Shown: piece after piece, positions 6,306 to 14,752 of the stretch
Position numbering within the stretch: position 1 is the stretch's first letter
Layout of the letters: the number at the start of each line of letters is the position of its first letter
From: a bacterium
Lineage (GTDB): Bacteria; SZUA-79; Acidulodesulfobacterales; Acidulodesulfobacteraceae
NCBI GenBank assembly: GCA_021828445.1
Contig: JAJZJD010000008.1
Location: 1-20,450, forward strand
Direction of reading: 5' to 3'
Length of the DNA: 20,450 bases
Notes under the pieces: generated by a model
The model's input: the letters and a program-made list of their open reading frames with translations, nothing else
What the model was told of the DNA's origin: nothing
Databases searched by the model: none
Made by a program: the position numbers and the translations under genes

Positions 6306-8177
6306 ATGAAAGAAATAAGCCAAGGCGGCATTAAAAAGACTTTAACCGAAAATAAGACCCTTAAAGCTCTCGGCATCGTTTTCGGCGACATCGGCACCAG
6401 CCCTATATATACTATCGCGGTTATTTTTACATACCTAAAGGTTACGGGAATGAACATCCTCGGCGTAGTGTCGCTTATAATATGGACGCTTACCCTGCTG
6501 GTTACCGTCCAGTACGTATGGTTTGCAATGGGCATCAGCGAAAGAAACGAAGGCGGCACTATAATACTTAAAAATATTATTCAAAAATATATTAAATCAG
6601 CCCGCGAAATTGCTTTCATAACCGTAATATCATATATAGCGCTGTCGCTTCTTATAGGTGATTCCGTGATTACTCCGGCTATAAGTATATTAAGCGCCGT
6701 AGAAGGTATAAGCCTTATTCCTTTTTTTAAAAACATAACGACGGATACCGTAATTTTAATTTCGGTCGCAATAACTATCGGGTTATTCTGGTATCAGCAT
6801 AAAGGTACGGAAAAGGTAGCAAATATTTTTAGTCCGATAATGCTTTTATGGTTTATAGTTATCGGCGCTTCCGGCATTTTGTCGCTTTTGCATATGCCGC
6901 AAATATTTTTAAAGGTTATAAACCCTTACTACGCTTTGAGATTTTTATTTCACGGCGGTATTTCGGCAAATCGTTTAATTGCTCACGGAATCGTATCTTT
7001 ATTCGTTCTTTCCGACGTAATTCTTTCTGCGACGGGCGGCGAGGCTCTGTATGCGGATATGGGGCATATAGGAAGAAAACCGATTACGAAAGCATGGGTT
7101 TTCGTGTTTATAGCGCTTATATTTAACTACATGGGTCAGGGCGCTTTCCTGCTTACGCACAAGACGCAGACCGATGCTTTTTTTATGATGCTTTATTCGC
7201 AATCGCATATATTTTACACGCCTATTCTTATTTTAAGTATTGCGGCTACGATAATAGCGTCTCAAGCGGTTATAAGCGGAATATTTTCCATAGTTTATCA
7301 GCTTATTAACAACAGAATTATTCCGTTATTAAAAATAAACTACAATTCCAGCGAAATTCAGTCGCAGATATATATAAGTTTTGCTAATTGGTTTTTATTT
7401 GTCAGCGTTTTAGCGGCTATACTAATATTCAGGACGTCTAATAACCTTGCTATGGCATACGGACTTGCAGTCAGCGGAACGATGACTTTTACGGGAATTT
7501 TAATTAATATACATTTTTTTCACAAACGCAGATATTTTATGCTTTTAATTTCTATTATAACAACATTTGCCGACATTATGTTTTTAACTTCAAACCTGCT
7601 TTATAAAACCCTGCAGGGAGGTTATTTTGCGCTTATAATCGCAACGATACCTTTTGTTATAATCATGATATATACAAACGGTCAAAAAAAATTGCACTCG
7701 ATTTACAAAATGACGGATTTTGATATATTTTTAAAAGAATACGAACACCGTTATAAAAATTTTTCCAAACTTGCCGGAACGTCGCTTTTTTTTGCCAGTC
7801 TTTCCGATAAAGTATCGCCATATATAGTCAAAACAATGTTTAGCAATAATATTATCTATGAAAGAAATATTTTCGTTTCGATCGAAAGAACGGAAAAACC
7901 TTACGGAATCGACAGCACGCTGAAAAACGAAGTATCTCCGGGACTCAGCCAGTTTCTTATAAGAGCAGGCTATTCGGAAGTAGTGGACGTCGAAGCCATA
8001 CTGAAAAAATATAATATCGACGAAACAGTCATATTTTACGGGTTCGAGGAAATAGTAAGCAATAACATATTATGGAAGATATTCGCGCTGATTAAAAAAT
8101 TGTCCCCTTCATTCGTCAGGTTTTACAAACTTCCCGCCGAAAAAGTCAACGGAGTAATGGTAAGGGTAAAGATGTAA
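6306..8177 (+). CDS. kup: KUP-family potassium uptake transporter
   Basis: At 623 residues this is a full-length Kup/HAK/KT transporter, which brings in K+, usually with H+, through the inner membrane. The signature LGIVFGDIGTSPIYT stands at about 22-36 in the first helix. Around twelve hydrophobic segments follow to about residue 460, including GDSVITPAISILSAVEG, LSDVILSATGGEALYADMGHIG and MGQGAFLL, all family landmarks. The last 160 residues are the cytoplasmic tail (FVSIERTEKPYGID, IFYGFEE). The gene is divergent from the pilin cluster; the 236-base AT-rich spacer must hold both promoters, but I see no box that stands out. No strong ribosome site precedes the ATG. A K+ channel gene lies 4 kb away. 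Confidence 0.93.
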   Translation: MKEISQGGIKKTLTENKTLKALGIVFGDIGTSPIYTIAVIFTYLKVTGMNILGVVSLIIWTLTLLVTVQYVWFAMGISERNEGGTIILKNIIQKYIKSAREIAFITVISYIALSLLIGDSVITPAISILSAVEGISLIPFFKNITTDTVILISVAITIGLFWYQHKGTEKVANIFSPIMLLWFIVIGASGILSLLHMPQIFLKVINPYYALRFLFHGGISANRLIAHGIVSLFVLSDVILSATGGEALYADMGHIGRKPITKAWVFVFIALIFNYMGQGAFLLTHKTQTDAFFMMLYSQSHIFYTPILILSIAATIIASQAVISGIFSIVYQLINNRIIPLLKINYNSSEIQSQIYISFANWFLFVSVLAAILIFRTSNNLAMAYGLAVSGTMTFTGILINIHFFHKRRYFMLLISIITTFADIMFLTSNLLYKTLQGGYFALIIATIPFVIIMIYTNGQKKLHSIYKMTDFDIFLKEYEHRYKNFSKLAGTSLFFASLSDKVSPYIVKTMFSNNIIYERNIFVSIERTEKPYGIDSTLKNEVSPGLSQFLIRAGYSEVVDVEAILKKYNIDETVIFYGFEEIVSNNILWKIFALIKKLSPSFVRFYKLPAEKVNGVMVRVKM

Positions 8178-8206
8178 CGCGAGAATTAACTTTAAAGGAT
8201 TGGTGA

Positions 8207-8246
8207 GCTTCGATAGACTCCGTCCGCTGCCGCTCGCAATGACGGA
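8207..8246. repeat. Diverged copy of the dispersed GTCATTGCG-type repeat
   Basis: Read on the minus strand this starts CCGTCATTGCGAGCGG and ends in a GAAGC-containing stretch, the same plan as the element at 3857-3893 but more degraded. It lies between the convergent kup and lgt genes. Confidence 0.35.
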
Positions 8247-8255
8247 GAAAAAGGT

Positions 8256-8323
8256 GTCAGATTTTTTTACGCATACGAAAAAGTTGATTAACGAGAAAAG
8301 ATGTTGCGTAAAATTAATCTGAC
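8256..8323. repeat. Imperfect 18-19 bp inverted repeat between kup and lgt
   Basis: The left arm at 8256-8273 begins GTCAGATT and ends ACGCA. The right arm at 8305-8323 is its reverse complement apart from the T-rich middle (TGCGTAAAATTAATCTGAC). The 31-base centre holds CGAAAAAGT, matched by ACTTTTTCG just past the right arm. It may be a bidirectional terminator for the two converging genes or the remains of a small mobile repeat; the sequence does not decide. Confidence 0.55.
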
Positions 8324-8355
8324 TTTTTCGTTTTCCGATAAGACCGGCTGGCGTT

Positions 8356-9231
8356 TTAGATTTTCGCCGTATCTTGAATATCTTTATATTTATAGTGTCT
8401 GTAAATTATGACTGCTATCGAAATTATTACGGCAAACATACTAAGCACTTGAGATACCCTTATGCTGTTTCCGAGCCATAAACTGTCTATTCTCGTACCT
8501 TCGGTAAAAAATCTTGTAATTCCGTACCATATTAAATAACCTATTAATATTTTTCCGGCTACTTTCGGTTTTTTTCTTGAAAGCCACATTAAAAAAATAA
8601 AACCTAAAAAATCGGGAACAGATTCAAAGAAAAAAGACGGCTCAAAATGAGAATACATAGTCAGGTTTTTCGGATAAGCGGTTTGAAAAGGATAACCCCA
8701 TAATCCGAATATTAAGCGCTTGGGCGTATAGGCATTAACCGGACGCAAAGCTTTTGCGATGGGAAGCCCCCACTTGACCGGATAGCCGAAAGCCTGCTGG
8801 TCGATAAAATTTCCCCATCTGCCTATCGCCTGCCCCAAAAGAAGGCTCGGTGCAAGCATGTCTATATAGCGCCATATATTAAGTTTTTTAATCCGGGTAT
8901 ATAAATAAAGGGTTAAAAGTCCGCCTATTTCTCCGCCGTAAATTGCCAGCCCTCCCTGCCAAATGTAAAAAATACTCATAGGATTATTTGCGTAATAACC
9001 CCAGGCAAAAACCACATAATAAAGACGCGCGAAAATTATCGATACGGGTATGGCAAAAACCATAATATTTATTATATTTTCAGGATCCTCTCCCCACGAC
9101 TTAGCCCTAAAATAAGCAATGGCTATACCTACTATAAAGCCTATTCCAATTAATATTCCGTACCAGTGAACGGGAAGCGATCCTATATAGACTATCGGAT
9201 TAGGCGCATACCAGTTGTTAAAATTAAACAT
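8356..9231 (-). CDS. lgt: Prolipoprotein diacylglyceryl transferase
   Basis: Lgt moves a diacylglyceryl group from phosphatidylglycerol to the lipobox cysteine of prolipoproteins in the inner membrane, the first step of lipoprotein maturation. The 291-residue protein has about seven membrane segments and the family blocks PVHWYGILIGIGF (21-33), WQGGLAIYGGEIG (91-103), GRWGNFIDQQAFG (137-149, holding the conserved Arg and Asn), HFEPSFFFES, and TRFFTEGTRIDSLW near the end. The position of the E. coli active-site His103 is Tyr98 here, a variant I recall from other Lgt proteins. The gene lies 72 bases after the LysM-NlpC gene and is probably co-transcribed with it. A GAGGAT stands rather far ahead of the ATG. 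Confidence 0.94.
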   Translation of the reverse strand: MFNFNNWYAPNPIVYIGSLPVHWYGILIGIGFIVGIAIAYFRAKSWGEDPENIINIMVFAIPVSIIFARLYYVVFAWGYYANNPMSIFYIWQGGLAIYGGEIGGLLTLYLYTRIKKLNIWRYIDMLAPSLLLGQAIGRWGNFIDQQAFGYPVKWGLPIAKALRPVNAYTPKRLIFGLWGYPFQTAYPKNLTMYSHFEPSFFFESVPDFLGFIFLMWLSRKKPKVAGKILIGYLIWYGITRFFTEGTRIDSLWLGNSIRVSQVLSMFAVIISIAVIIYRHYKYKDIQDTAKI

Positions 9232-9303
9232 TGTATATTTATTATCCTCTTTAATTTTTCCTTTTAATTTTTTAAATTATCGGGAGTTTATTTTTTAAGT
9301 CGA

Positions 9304-10596
9304 TTATTTAATGGATTTTGCGAAAGCATATGTTCTTTCAAAATACTCGTTGTTTAAGCTGTTAACGGTTACCATACCGGCTCCTGAATTCTCCTGTATA
9401 AACTTACCGTGGCCTATGTATATTCCTACGTGGGAAATATAAGATGCATAAGTTCTGAAGAACAAAAGGTCGCCGGGCTTTAATTTATTTTTTGGAACAT
9501 ACTTGCCCAGCCTTGCCTGTTCAGCCGCCGTTCTCGGCAAATCTATGCCGATTTTGCCGAAAACATGCTGGGCAAATCCTGAGCAGTCCATGCCTGAGCG
9601 CGTAGTGCCGCCCCATACATAAGGTACGCCTTGATATTTATAAGCTATATCTACTATTTTTTTTCCAATATTTAAATTATCTATGCCGTCCGTTTTTTTA
9701 CCTGCGGATTCGCTGCCGTTCAAAGAACATCTTTTTGAATTAACGACTTTAAAAGTTGCTACCTGATAGGCTGGTTTTTTAGAAACGTTTTTATTTCCGT
9801 AATAATCGTATTTATGATTTTTTACGTAGTTATTTACCGCGGTTCTATAAGGAGAAGTTTTTCTATAACTTTCAGGAACTATGAGTACCGCTCCCTGCCT
9901 TATCACGTTTGAATAAAGATGATTAAGATTCCTAAGTTCGGCAATAGAAGTGCCGTATTTCTGGGCTATTAAGGAAAGGGTGTCGCCGAATTGAACGGTA
10001 TAATGACCGTACTGCGGTGACGGTTGATAAGAACCGTTTGCGGGAACTTTTAATTTTTCGCCCGGATATATGACGTAGTTGTGAAGTCCGTTTAAAGACA
10101 TTATAGAGCTTACCGAGGTATTGTAGTTGTCGGCAATCTGACCGAGCGTTGCTCCCGGACTGACGGTAATATATGCAACCGCCTGTGTAACGGCAGCGTT
10201 TCCGGCATTATTTCCGAGCGGAACGGTAAGTACCGCTCCCGTTCTTATTACGTTTGAATAAAGATGATTAAGATTCCTAAGTTCGGCAATAGAAGTGCCG
10301 TATTTCTGGGCTATTAAGGAAAGGGTGTCGCCGAATTGAACGGTATAATGACCGTACTGCGGTGACGGTTGATAAGAACCGTTTGCGGGAACTTTTAATT
10401 TTTCGCCCGGATATATGACGTAGTTGTGAAGTCCGTTTAAAGACATTATAGAGCTTACCGAGGTATTGTAGTTGTCGGCAATCTGACCGAGCGTTGCTCC
10501 CGGACTGACGGTAATTACGTTAATATAAGAATAAGCATTTAAGTTTAAAATAAAAAGTATTGTTAAAAAAACAAACAAAGCCAATACCTTTTTCAT
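9304..10596 (-). CDS. Secreted NlpC/P60 cell-wall endopeptidase with four LysM domains
   Basis: Residues 1-22 form a signal peptide. Four LysM peptidoglycan-binding domains follow at about 28-70, 83-126, 143-185 and 198-241. After a linker with many Tyr, Asn and Lys comes an NlpC/P60 peptidase domain (310-430) with catalytic C338 in GMDCSGF, H389 in SHVGIYIG and Q401 as the probable third residue. Such enzymes cut D-gamma-Glu-diaminopimelate links in peptidoglycan in the periplasm, often during growth or division. The second LysM pair is an almost perfect copy of the first, due to a recent 345-bp duplication. The ATG has a GGAG site seven bases ahead and a consensus-like promoter 85 bases upstream; lgt follows on the same strand. 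Confidence 0.92.
   Translation of the reverse strand: MKKVLALFVFLTILFILNLNAYSYINVITVSPGATLGQIADNYNTSVSSIMSLNGLHNYVIYPGEKLKVPANGSYQPSPQYGHYTVQFGDTLSLIAQKYGTSIAELRNLNHLYSNVIRTGAVLTVPLGNNAGNAAVTQAVAYITVSPGATLGQIADNYNTSVSSIMSLNGLHNYVIYPGEKLKVPANGSYQPSPQYGHYTVQFGDTLSLIAQKYGTSIAELRNLNHLYSNVIRQGAVLIVPESYRKTSPYRTAVNNYVKNHKYDYYGNKNVSKKPAYQVATFKVVNSKRCSLNGSESAGKKTDGIDNLNIGKKIVDIAYKYQGVPYVWGGTTRSGMDCSGFAQHVFGKIGIDLPRTAAEQARLGKYVPKNKLKPGDLLFFRTYASYISHVGIYIGHGKFIQENSGAGMVTVNSLNNEYFERTYAFAKSIK
9905..10515. repeat. Tandem 345-bp duplication inside the LysM gene, with 266 bp identical
   Basis: Positions 9905-10170 recur at 10250-10515, offset by 345 bases (115 codons), with no difference found by eye. Each copy carries most of a LysM pair. 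The 79 bases between the blocks differ from the matching part elsewhere. The exactness, including third codon positions, points to a recent event or continuing gene conversion. Copy number may vary between strains and may be collapsed in short-read assemblies. Confidence 0.85.
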
Positions 10597-10686
10597 GACG
10601 ACTTCTCCTGCTTTTAAACAGTTAAACGTTAAACTTTTTATTCCTTTATATAACGTTTTTGCGTATTTTATTATTCTTAGTAGAGT

Positions 10687-10716
10687 ATATTACTACAAAA
10701 TATTAATTTATGTCAA
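10687..10716 (-). promoter_or_regulatory. Promoter of the LysM-NlpC / lgt unit
   Basis: On the minus strand a perfect -35 TTGACA (10716-10711) is followed after 18 bases by TAATAT (10692-10687). Transcription would begin near 10680, leaving a leader of about 85 bases that includes two GTTTAAC direct repeats before the ribosome site. Confidence 0.55.
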
Positions 10717-10744
10717 GAGTAATAGTAATTTTTTTTCAGGTTTT

Positions 10745-12958
10745 TTATAAAATTTTTGTATTGCAGGATTTGTCGCCGCACATAAATACTAAAGGTTTTT
10801 TCATTCTGCCGTATTCGGATATAGCATTTCTTACTTCTTCCAAAATAAGCGCATCTCCTTTTTGATAGCCTGTAAAGCCCGAATAAATATCTATAATTTC
10901 TTTGTTGCCCGCATCTATAAAAATATTAAAAGAATTAAAGGCTGTTTTTAATTTATCGGAAGTATTAAGTTCCCCATATATAGAATAAAAATCTATTACG
11001 GCTTTATCGTTATATCTTCCGACTATTACGTTAACCTTGGTTTTGTCAGCATAATATATTAAACCGGCAAGATATCCCGAAGCGTTATGTTTAAGCATAC
11101 TCGCTTCGTTTATAAAGTATTCGAAAGATTTTAAAATGACGTTTTTAAACTGAACCTCTCCGGTAAGAATATAAAGTTTCGACATAGCAAGCAAAACAGA
11201 CGCATTTTGCGAACAGCCGCCGTAATCGGCTATATTTTTTTCTTTATAGGAGAGATAACCTATCTTTGAGCTTTTCGTCGTATGCTGTATATCGAAAAAA
11301 CCGCCTCTTTCCGAATCGTAAAAATTTTTTATAGTATATTCGGCAATTTTTTTTGCGTAAATAAAATATTCAGGATTTGACGTAGTTTCAAATAAACCGA
11401 TTAATGCCAGTACTATATAAGCATTATCTTCCAAAACGGAACCGCCCGCTTCGCCTATAAATCTGCCTACGTCGCCGTTTTTATCAAAAATATCCATAAA
11501 AAGCTTTATGGACTTTTCTCCTATCTTATTTAATTTCTGCCTGTTTAAATCAAAAGGATTAAAAATTTTGCTCAACTCGGTAATAGAATATATTATATTA
11601 CCGTTTAAGGAAGAATATTTTACTCTGTCGGTGTAAGGTTTTTTTCTCCTGTCCCTAAAATTTTTTAATTTTAAAATCGCCGATTCGTAAATTTTACCGC
11701 CGATATATTCAAAATTATCGCCTAAATATAATACGTTAGGAATTTCGCCCGGTTCATAAGCGATGTCAGGCTGGGGACCGGAATATTCGCCGGCGCTATC
11801 GTAATCTGTCTTGTTATTATGCATAATTCCTTCTTTATTTAGATTAAACATTTCCGCCGCCGCTTTAAATTCTTCTCTACCGGAAAAAATTTCCCTGAAC
11901 TCGTTATACGACCAGGTAAAAAATTTTCCGTCGTCTTCGTCTCCTGTATCGGCATCGACGCTTGCATAAAAGCCGCCGTTTATGCGGTCATAAAGCTCGC
12001 CCGTTATAAAATCTAACGTTTTATTTATAACGTTAAGAAATGCTTTATTGTTAGTTAACCTGTAATATAAGGAATATGTTCTTAAAGCCTGAGCGTTAAT
12101 TTCCGCCAGTTTTTCAAAGTGGGGAACTATCCATTTCTTGTCCGTAGAGTATCTGTGAAAACCGCCTCCTACATGGTCGAGTACTCCGCCGGATGCAATT
12201 TTATTTAGAGTATAAGTTCCTTTATTTAAAGAATCCCTGTCCCTGTTCGCTATATAATCAAGAGCGAGAAGTTCCAGCGCGGAGAAATAAAAAAATTTAG
12301 GGGATTCGTCTATGCCGCCGTTTGCATCGTCAAAATGGAGTTTATACTCATAAGATGCTTCGTTTATAAACTTTTTTACGTATTCTATGTTTAACGAATT
12401 ATCTTTTTTTATAGAATCGTTAATTCTTTTAATATTTATATTAAATATAGAAAACTTATTCGCATCGCTTGAAATTCTTTTAAAAAAATCTAAACTTTGA
12501 TTAAAAACCGCCTCTTTGTTATCGCGGTAATATTTTGCAATTTCAATTAAAACGGATTTATATGGGGGCATGCCGTAAGCCGGCTCTTTAGGAAAATACG
12601 TTCCGCCGTAAAAAAAATTACCGTCGCAGGTTAAAAAAGCGGTAAGAGGCCATCCTCCGGTACCGGAAAACACGCTTACGGCTTTTTGATAGCGGGAATC
12701 TATATCCGGTCTTTCGTCTTTGTCAACCTTAATAGCAATATAATGTTCATTGATTATAACCGCAGTTTCCTCGTCTTCGTAAGATTCGGAATCCATTACA
12801 TGGCACCAGTGGCACCAGACTGCGCCTATATCTAATAAAACCGGCAAATCTTTTTCTTTAGCTTTTTCAAAAGCCTCCATGCACCATGGATACCAGTTAA
12901 CCGGCTGATGAACGGCAGACCTTAAATAAGAACTTTTTTCGCTGTTTAAATTATTCAC
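10745..12958 (-). CDS. DUF255 / YyaL-family protein with thioredoxin-like domain
   Basis: The first 150 residues are a thioredoxin fold with the family signature: HQPVNWYPW, then VWCHWCHVM holding the C49-x-x-C52 pair, KVDKDERPDID and GTGGWPLTAFLT. The rest (about 190-737) is a largely helical domain resembling the alpha/alpha barrel of GlcNAc 2-epimerase-like proteins (FHRYSTDKKWIVPHFEKL, SVDADTGDEDDGKFFTW). The length of 737 is near the usual 680-750. The family is widespread from bacteria to human SPATA20, but its reaction is not established; dithiol chemistry is likely given the CxxC. It begins 7 bases after the LsrF-like gene, so it is the last gene of a four-gene run with two Dsr-like proteins. 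No hairpin terminator is visible after it. Confidence 0.9.
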   Translation of the reverse strand: MNNLNSEKSSYLRSAVHQPVNWYPWCMEAFEKAKEKDLPVLLDIGAVWCHWCHVMDSESYEDEETAVIINEHYIAIKVDKDERPDIDSRYQKAVSVFSGTGGWPLTAFLTCDGNFFYGGTYFPKEPAYGMPPYKSVLIEIAKYYRDNKEAVFNQSLDFFKRISSDANKFSIFNINIKRINDSIKKDNSLNIEYVKKFINEASYEYKLHFDDANGGIDESPKFFYFSALELLALDYIANRDRDSLNKGTYTLNKIASGGVLDHVGGGFHRYSTDKKWIVPHFEKLAEINAQALRTYSLYYRLTNNKAFLNVINKTLDFITGELYDRINGGFYASVDADTGDEDDGKFFTWSYNEFREIFSGREEFKAAAEMFNLNKEGIMHNNKTDYDSAGEYSGPQPDIAYEPGEIPNVLYLGDNFEYIGGKIYESAILKLKNFRDRRKKPYTDRVKYSSLNGNIIYSITELSKIFNPFDLNRQKLNKIGEKSIKLFMDIFDKNGDVGRFIGEAGGSVLEDNAYIVLALIGLFETTSNPEYFIYAKKIAEYTIKNFYDSERGGFFDIQHTTKSSKIGYLSYKEKNIADYGGCSQNASVLLAMSKLYILTGEVQFKNVILKSFEYFINEASMLKHNASGYLAGLIYYADKTKVNVIVGRYNDKAVIDFYSIYGELNTSDKLKTAFNSFNIFIDAGNKEIIDIYSGFTGYQKGDALILEEVRNAISEYGRMKKPLVFMCGDKSCNTKIL

Positions 12959-12965
12959 AAAACTA

Positions 12966-13742
12966 TTATATATTATATATTTTACCGTACGCGTCTTCAG
13001 GAGGCATGCCGCCGTGAACTACTTCTTTTACCGCTTTAATCATATTTATAGGTTTTTCGGACTGAAATATATTTCTGCCCATATCTACGCCGGCAGCTCC
13101 ATGCTTAACCGCGTTATATGCCAGTTTGAGCGCTTCTAGTTCGCCGGTCTTTTTTCCTCCCGCAACTACGACGGGGACGGGGCACGTTTCTATTACCCTG
13201 TTAAAATCCTCGCAGTAATAAGTTTTTACTATGCTTGCTCCGGTTTCTGCGGCTATCCTTACGGCAAGAGACAGATAACGGGCATCCCTCGCCATTTCTC
13301 TGCCGACGGCGGTAACCGCGAGTACCGGTATACCGTACTTATTGCCTTTATCGACTAATTTCGAAAGATTGATTATGCCCTGCTTTTCATTGCTCGAACC
13401 GATAAAAACAGATAAGGCGACGGCGCAGACGTTTAATCTGACGGCATCTTCCATTGAAACGGTTATATCTTCGTCTGAAAGGTCGTCTTTAAGTATGCTC
13501 GTTCCGCCGCTTACGCGCAAAACGACCGGAATATCTATTTCGGGATTAATCTGGGTTCTCAAAACACCGCGCGTCAGCATGAGAGAATCTGCATATTCTA
13601 AAAGAGGAGAAATAGATTTTTTTATATTTTCAAGGCCTGCGGTAGGCCCCATGAAATAGCCGTGATCTACGGCAAGCATAACGGTTTTTCCATCTTTCGG
13701 CTTAATAATGCGGGAAAGTCTGTTTTGCATTCCATAATCCAT
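12966..13742 (-). CDS. LsrF-like class I aldolase (DeoC/LacD/LsrF family)
   Basis: The 258-residue protein is strikingly like E. coli LsrF: YGMQNRLSRIIKP, KTVMLAVDHGYFMGPT, ALRLNV-like VRLNVCAVA, VTAVGREMARDARYLSLAVRIAA, IVKTYYCEDF with the Schiff-base K173, CPVPVVVAGGKK and GAAGVDMGRNIFQSE. LsrF degrades phosphorylated autoinducer-2 products, while close relatives act as class I fructose-bisphosphate aldolases or in an alternative aromatic-precursor route. No other lsr gene lies in the window, so an AI-2 role is not supported; I leave the substrate open. An AAGGAGG stands 12 bases before the ATG, a little far. It follows the DsrH-like gene by 54 bases and precedes the DUF255 gene by 7. Confidence 0.82.
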   Translation of the reverse strand: MDYGMQNRLSRIIKPKDGKTVMLAVDHGYFMGPTAGLENIKKSISPLLEYADSLMLTRGVLRTQINPEIDIPVVLRVSGGTSILKDDLSDEDITVSMEDAVRLNVCAVALSVFIGSSNEKQGIINLSKLVDKGNKYGIPVLAVTAVGREMARDARYLSLAVRIAAETGASIVKTYYCEDFNRVIETCPVPVVVAGGKKTGELEALKLAYNAVKHGAAGVDMGRNIFQSEKPINMIKAVKEVVHGGMPPEDAYGKIYNI

Positions 13743-13796
13743 AAATATTGTATTCCTCCTTTTTATATTTTTATTTAATTGAGATTTTTATTAAAA

Positions 13797-13985
13797 TTAA
13801 ACGCATACCGTTTTATCGTATTCAAAAATTTTATCCAAAACAGAATCGTAACCGCCACCGTCTATTTCCCAAAGATTAATTACTAAAACCTCGTTACCCT
13901 CGGATTTTTGAGCGGCTACGACACTGCTAAAAGATTTCGCTAAATCCCCGTCAATTTTTTCTTTCATTAAATATAAAATTTTCAT
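13797..13985 (-). CDS. Small DsrH/TusB-like protein
   Basis: This is a 62-residue protein starting MKILYLMKEKID and ending DKIFEYDKTVCV. The opening beta strand and the closing acidic helix plus D-x-x-x-C/W tail are reminiscent of DsrH/TusB proteins, which form part of DsrEFH/TusBCD sulfur-carrier complexes, but it is shorter than their usual 90-100 residues. A single cysteine (C61) stands next to the end. Its ATG lies one base after the stop of the DsrE/F-like gene, so the two are translationally coupled and probably interact. The family assignment rests on pattern and context, not on a clear motif. Confidence 0.55.
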   Translation of the reverse strand: MKILYLMKEKIDGDLAKSFSSVVAAQKSEGNEVLVINLWEIDGGGYDSVLDKIFEYDKTVCV

Positions 13986-13986
13986 A

Positions 13987-14265
13987 TTAATAAAAAAATA
14001 CGATATCGTATTTTAACATTTTTTTTCCTATGTCTAAATCGGAAATAAAGCTAAAGTCTTCTTTTTTAAAATTTGAATACAGCCCTATACCCACAGATTT
14101 AATCATTTCAAGATGATTCTTTACAACAGGCAGATCGTTTATATTGAAATCTTCGTTTAAAATAAAAATATCTACTTTATCCCCGAGAAGGCTTAATCCC
14201 GCAGAAATTCTTAAACCTTCGGAATGCCTCTCCTTATACTTAATTAAAACCGCTATATTTTTCAT
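13987..14265 (-). CDS. Small DsrE/DsrF-like protein
   Basis: From ATG 14265 this is a 92-residue protein, MKNIAVLIKYKERHSEGLR. A TTG three codons earlier is also in frame, but the ATG is more natural. The first strand, then the helix (EGLRISAGLSLLG) and KVDIFILNED match the start of the DsrE/F fold, in which a parallel sheet carries sulfur transfer or assembly of TusBCD-like heteromers. There is no cysteine, so it cannot itself hold a persulfide and would resemble the TusC/DsrF type of subunit. It heads a four-gene run (DsrF-like, DsrH-like, LsrF-like, DUF255). No certain promoter is visible; a minus-strand TATAAT at 14357-14352 is possible. Confidence 0.55.
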   Translation of the reverse strand: MKNIAVLIKYKERHSEGLRISAGLSLLGDKVDIFILNEDFNINDLPVVKNHLEMIKSVGIGLYSNFKKEDFSFISDLDIGKKMLKYDIVFFY

Positions 14266-14622
14266 AAATATCAAACTTGCTTCGGGTATTATTGCTCTTT
14301 AACTTTATAATTTATTTATAATTTAACCTGAAGTTATAATAATTGCTATAAATTATACCCCATTATCATACCATTTTTTATTTTAATTTTAAATATTTTT
14401 GTTTCTTCTAAATCCTGCAATAGTTTTTCGGATCCCTGCCCAAGCGTAATTACAATTCGGAAATTGAGGTTTTAATCGAAAAGTTATCATTTCTGCAAAA
14501 ACAGATATATAAACGTATGCCTTTTATGCAGAATTACGTAAAATATTAAATATTTAAATATTTTCTATCACATGATTAAAGTTGTTGTTCAAAATTACAA
14601 ACTTAAATAAAATTTTAAAAAA
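14266..14622. other. Gap without a confident gene
   Basis: This stretch must hold the promoter for the DsrF-like run. On the minus strand a short frame ending at TAG 14346-14348 reads ITLGQGSEKLLQDLEETK and then a Lys/Ile-rich tail; it has sensible residue composition but no start codon, while another frame has an ATG at 14490 without a matching continuation. It may be the remnant of a small gene broken by a frameshift. I see no RNA gene. Confidence 0.4.
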
Positions 14623-14666
14623 ATAAAAGGCTATTAACAATAATAATATTGTTAATAGCCTTTTAT
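14623..14666 (-). terminator. Strong intrinsic terminator of the sulfur operon
   Basis: Arms of 19 bases at 14623-14641 and 14648-14666 are perfect inverted copies (ATAAAAGGCTATTAACAAT) around a 6-base loop. On the minus strand the stem ends CCTTTTATTTTTTT, a good U-tract, 86 bases after the DUF1641 stop. The same hairpin has Ts on the other side as well and could act in both directions. Confidence 0.85.
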
Positions 14667-14752
14667 GTAATATCTCAACACTCTAACGCCGCTTATCTTT
14701 ATCTTCGTATGCAGCGCTCATTCGAGAGAATGCATCGAAAAATAAGATTATA

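Noticed and set aside
9905..10515. CRISPR-like or other repeat array
   Set aside because: The repeat is one long coding duplication of LysM domains, not short repeats with unique spacers. I saw no CRISPR-type array anywhere in the window.
12966..13742. Autoinducer-2 (lsr) processing locus
   Set aside because: The aldolase is LsrF-like, but no lsrK, lsrG, lsrR or transporter gene is present and the neighbours are Dsr-like and DUF255 genes.
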